From assembly GCA_963662175.1 (NCBI GenBank), contig OY759223.1, positions 10,208,249-10,272,248 of the forward strand: a DNA stretch of 64,000 nt, in the 5' to 3' direction. Source of the DNA: Aradus depressus (lineage: Eukaryota > Arthropoda > Insecta > Hemiptera > Aradidae). The notes beneath the pieces are model-generated. The model was not told the origin of the DNA, ran no database searches, and saw nothing but the letters and a program-made list of their open reading frames with translations. Numbering within the stretch: position 1 is the first letter of the stretch; the number at the start of each line of letters is the position of its first letter. Positions 61,705 through 64,000 of this stretch are shown here, one piece after another. The position numbers and the translations under genes were made by a program.

Positions 61705-62323
61705 CAGGGGCGTAGCCAGGATTTTGAGCAGAGGGGGGCAAAGTTAGACTACGAGGGTGGGGAGTATAGTCTCCCGGGGACACAGCCCGCAGTTTCCGTG
61801 GTTAGCGTTGCAGATTTTTGTTAATAATTTGGGAGACTCGGACGTCTAGAAGCTCCCCCTGAGGTAACCACTGTCTGTAAATACTTAAGTTGACTTTACA
61901 TGAGCAGCAAAAATGCAAAGCGCAGCAGCAGCAAATGCACGCTGTGGTTTCTTTGCTTTTAGAATAAATGACTCACATCCAATAGCGTGCATTTGTTGCT
62001 GCTGAGCTTTGCATTTTTTCTGCACATGTAAAATCAGCTTTAAGAGTATAAAGTATAACATAAATGAAGATTTTGAAAGAGGAACTGAAAAGATCGAATT
62101 CATATGTATTTAAATAAATGTAATATGACTTGTTTTGTACATGTACATTTATGTAACAGCTGATTGCTGATTTAAGAATCAGACGCACGGGAAATTTGAA
62201 GATTCTATTGGTAACTTGCAAGCAATCCATTTTTAATAAAAACGATTTTTCTACTTTATTTAATTTTTATCTTCGTTTTTTGCTCTGGACAGGGGGGGCG
62301 TCCCCCCCCCCCCTTCCCCCCTA
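61705..62323. mobile_element. hAT MITE family H1, copy 3 (8-bp duplication gattcagc)
   Basis: The left end caggggcgtagccaggattt is preceded by gattcagc (61697-61704). The right end ggggggcgtccccc...cccccta is followed by the exact duplication gattcagc (62324-62331). It sits in the flank of a family B copy. Interior palindromic blocks around gcagcaaaaatgcaaagcgc are shared with copies 1 and 2. Confidence 0.9.
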
Positions 62324-62334
62324 GATTCAGCGAA

Positions 62335-63095
62335 GACTTTTTATAATCCTAGACATTCAACCATTGGCATTCTCCCTGAAGCCGCTCAGTTCGTCACTGT
62401 TTAGCGAACTAGACTATAGGTTGCCACCCAATTCCTCTTAACTCTCTTGGTCACTTGATCTCAACCTCAGGCATGATGAACTCGGGCATGAAGAGGGCCC
62501 CCCAGGGTCCTATAGCAACAGAAGCCAGAGGGCTGATGCTGATTTGTATGGAGGCTGATTTGTAGGGGCTGATTCGTTCTGGTCAGTCTCGTCCTCCCAT
62601 GGGACATCTTTTGAGGACACCCCCGCATCGTTAGACCACCCATTAGCTTCTTATTTTAATTAAAGCCGACTACCAACTAATTTATGTTTCAAACCTCATC
62701 CCGCCAAGTTTCAGATGTCTTTACGATATTTCGCCACCTATCTTACATCATTACAATTCATGAAGCTAATGTTCATGCTCAGTTAAGGTCTTTTGAAATT
62801 CAGTTCAATTTATTTATTGGCCCTTAAGAAATACATATTTTAGCCAAGAGGTTCTGCCCGATATTTACATTCATGAACCCTGAATGTAGTCCCGATATTG
62901 GTTAATTTTGTCGACCGATGAAATGCCGATGCCTATTCAAAAATGGAAAACAACGTAAACGGCTCGACTCTGGCCCAATACTGGCCATCGACGGTCGTTT
63001 ATTTTTACTAGCCATTACTGGTATTTTTTTCTGATGAGTAGTGATATTTCTAAGTTCCTGTTTTACTATGGAGAGAAGAATGTGAATAAACGCCA
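62335..63095. other. Unassigned sequence
   Basis: Mixed composition. It contains two near-identical gctgatttgta blocks at ~62545-62570 but no gene, repeat family or RNA that I recognise. Confidence 0.4.
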
Positions 63096-63097
63096 AT

Positions 63098-63403
63098 GTA
63101 CTTCCCCAACAGAATTAATCAATTAAGTTTTCGCTCTCTCTGAATTGATCGTTTTGAAGAAAAATAGTTCACTTATACAGTCACTTCTGAATCCTCGTTC
63201 TAAATTTCGTTTCGATACATCGGCAGTTATTAGGATATTTGACTTGAGCCCCCTTCCACCGATACTTCCTTTCCTTCGACCAATTCTTCTGACAAACAAT
63301 AGGTGTCCTTCTTATGAGGTTCAGGACAGACATATTTTTTTATAATTCCTTGAAATTTCTATAAAAACTCGAATTTCTGATAGATTGAAAAATTTCGTAT
63401 AGT
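63098..63403 (+). repeat. Family B repeat, left half
   Basis: The left terminus tacttccccaacagaattaa is followed by tcaattaagttttcgctctc and body landmarks up to aatttcgtatagtg. A 28-base G run replaces the usual gctggggaagta right end. Confidence 0.65.
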
Positions 63404-63431
63404 GGGGGGGGGGGGGGGGGGGGGGGGGGGG
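63404..63431 (+). repeat. 28-base poly(G) tract
   Basis: An uninterrupted G28 followed by agagag sits where family B elements normally end in ctggggaagta. Its length is at risk of assembly or sequencing error. Confidence 0.8.
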
Positions 63432-63434
63432 AGA

Positions 63435-64000
63435 GAGTATAAAGTAAAAATGTGAGTACAAGAAACTCAAATTTGGTAATTAAAGATTTGAAAAGAAAAT
63501 CAAAATAATCTGAGTGGGTGCAACGGTCCCTGCCGGCTCCATCGGTTACCATAATAAAGGTAATTGTGGTTTAACCCACTAAAAATACCTTATTATCATT
63601 AATAATTCATGAGGAACAATTGAATCTAATCATGATAAAAGTACCCTAGTTTCTTTTCTTATTTTTATTTTTTGTCTTAGGATCACAGAATTTTAATATT
63701 CATAACAGAATGACATTTTTTGAACTGATACAATCTTTTTTTTTCTTTTCTTTACAAAAAAACAGGCTAATTTTAATACTGCAGAAATACGAGGGGATAA
63801 AGTTAACCTTACTCTGTCATTAGTGGAATTTGTCACCAGGTATCGCGGGGGGGGGGGATAAGTGGCTTTTTGGTGGATAGGAGTGAGAGGGGGGGATAAG
63901 GATCTGTTAAGTTTCAAGATGGAGGCGTGGCTCTAGGAGGGGGAGTGATAACAAACTGACTCCTGATTGGCTGAGGTACCCCCCAGATCTAGTTTCTATT
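63435..64000. other. Unassigned sequence at window end
   Basis: AT-rich with two further G-rich runs (63845-63860 and 63889-63895). No coding or repeat family recognised. Confidence 0.4.

Noticed and set aside
1..64000. Gene cluster, operon-like defence system or viral insertion
   Set aside because: No such genes were found. Apart from OLA1 the coding remnants are transposon-derived or unassigned fragments.

Overview
The window is a TE-dense stretch of animal, almost certainly insect, nuclear DNA. The evidence is spliced GT-AG exons, tRNA-headed SINEs, jockey-type LINE pieces, Tc1, pogo, piggyBac and hAT elements, and CCTAA-type SINE tails like the common insect telomere unit. It is AT-rich with very long introns. 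The species cannot be named from the sequence; a large-genome hemipteroid insect would fit. Nothing bacterial or viral was seen.

Only one intact host gene is recognisable: the 5' half of OLA1 (Obg-like ATPase 1, YchF family) on the minus strand. Four coding exons lie at 11405-11617, 9320-9384, 4782-4909 and 801-976. Three of the exon edges join perfectly in frame. The gene continues past position 1. Its introns are packed with repeats.

From 12 kb on the window is a layered archive of mobile DNA: a broken Tc1 element (12799-15003); a purine-rich simple array (18.7-19.4 kb); pogo-like MITEs (24.2 and 28.1 kb); a hAT element inside a SINE (26.1-27.1 kb); a piggyBac-like element inside a pogo/psq-type HTH gene (30.1-31.4 kb); a jockey-like LINE cut by one SINE and capped by another (37.8-39.8 kb); CT-rich, 29-bp and 107-bp tandem arrays (43.8-45.1, 51.4-52.6 and 54.7-56.1 kb); two ~640-bp foldback elements (48.0 and 57.1 kb); and three copies of one hAT MITE with 8-bp target duplications (49.5, 58.0 and 61.7 kb). 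About two dozen copies of one tRNA-derived SINE (SINE1) are spread across the window.

Two things deserve most attention. First, a recurring RNA motif has a hammerhead-ribozyme-like core (CTGANGA, a variable helix, GAAA, then a short self-complementary helix ending UH). It occurs at about ten places, often in inverted pairs inside small insertions with 12-13 bp target duplications. It resembles the ribozymes of Penelope-like retroelements, but each copy carries one extra base before helix II. Second, the 43-copy 29-bp minisatellite at 51.4-52.6 kb appears to be an expansion of a piece of coding sequence inside a decayed gene whose reading resumes on the far side of the array.
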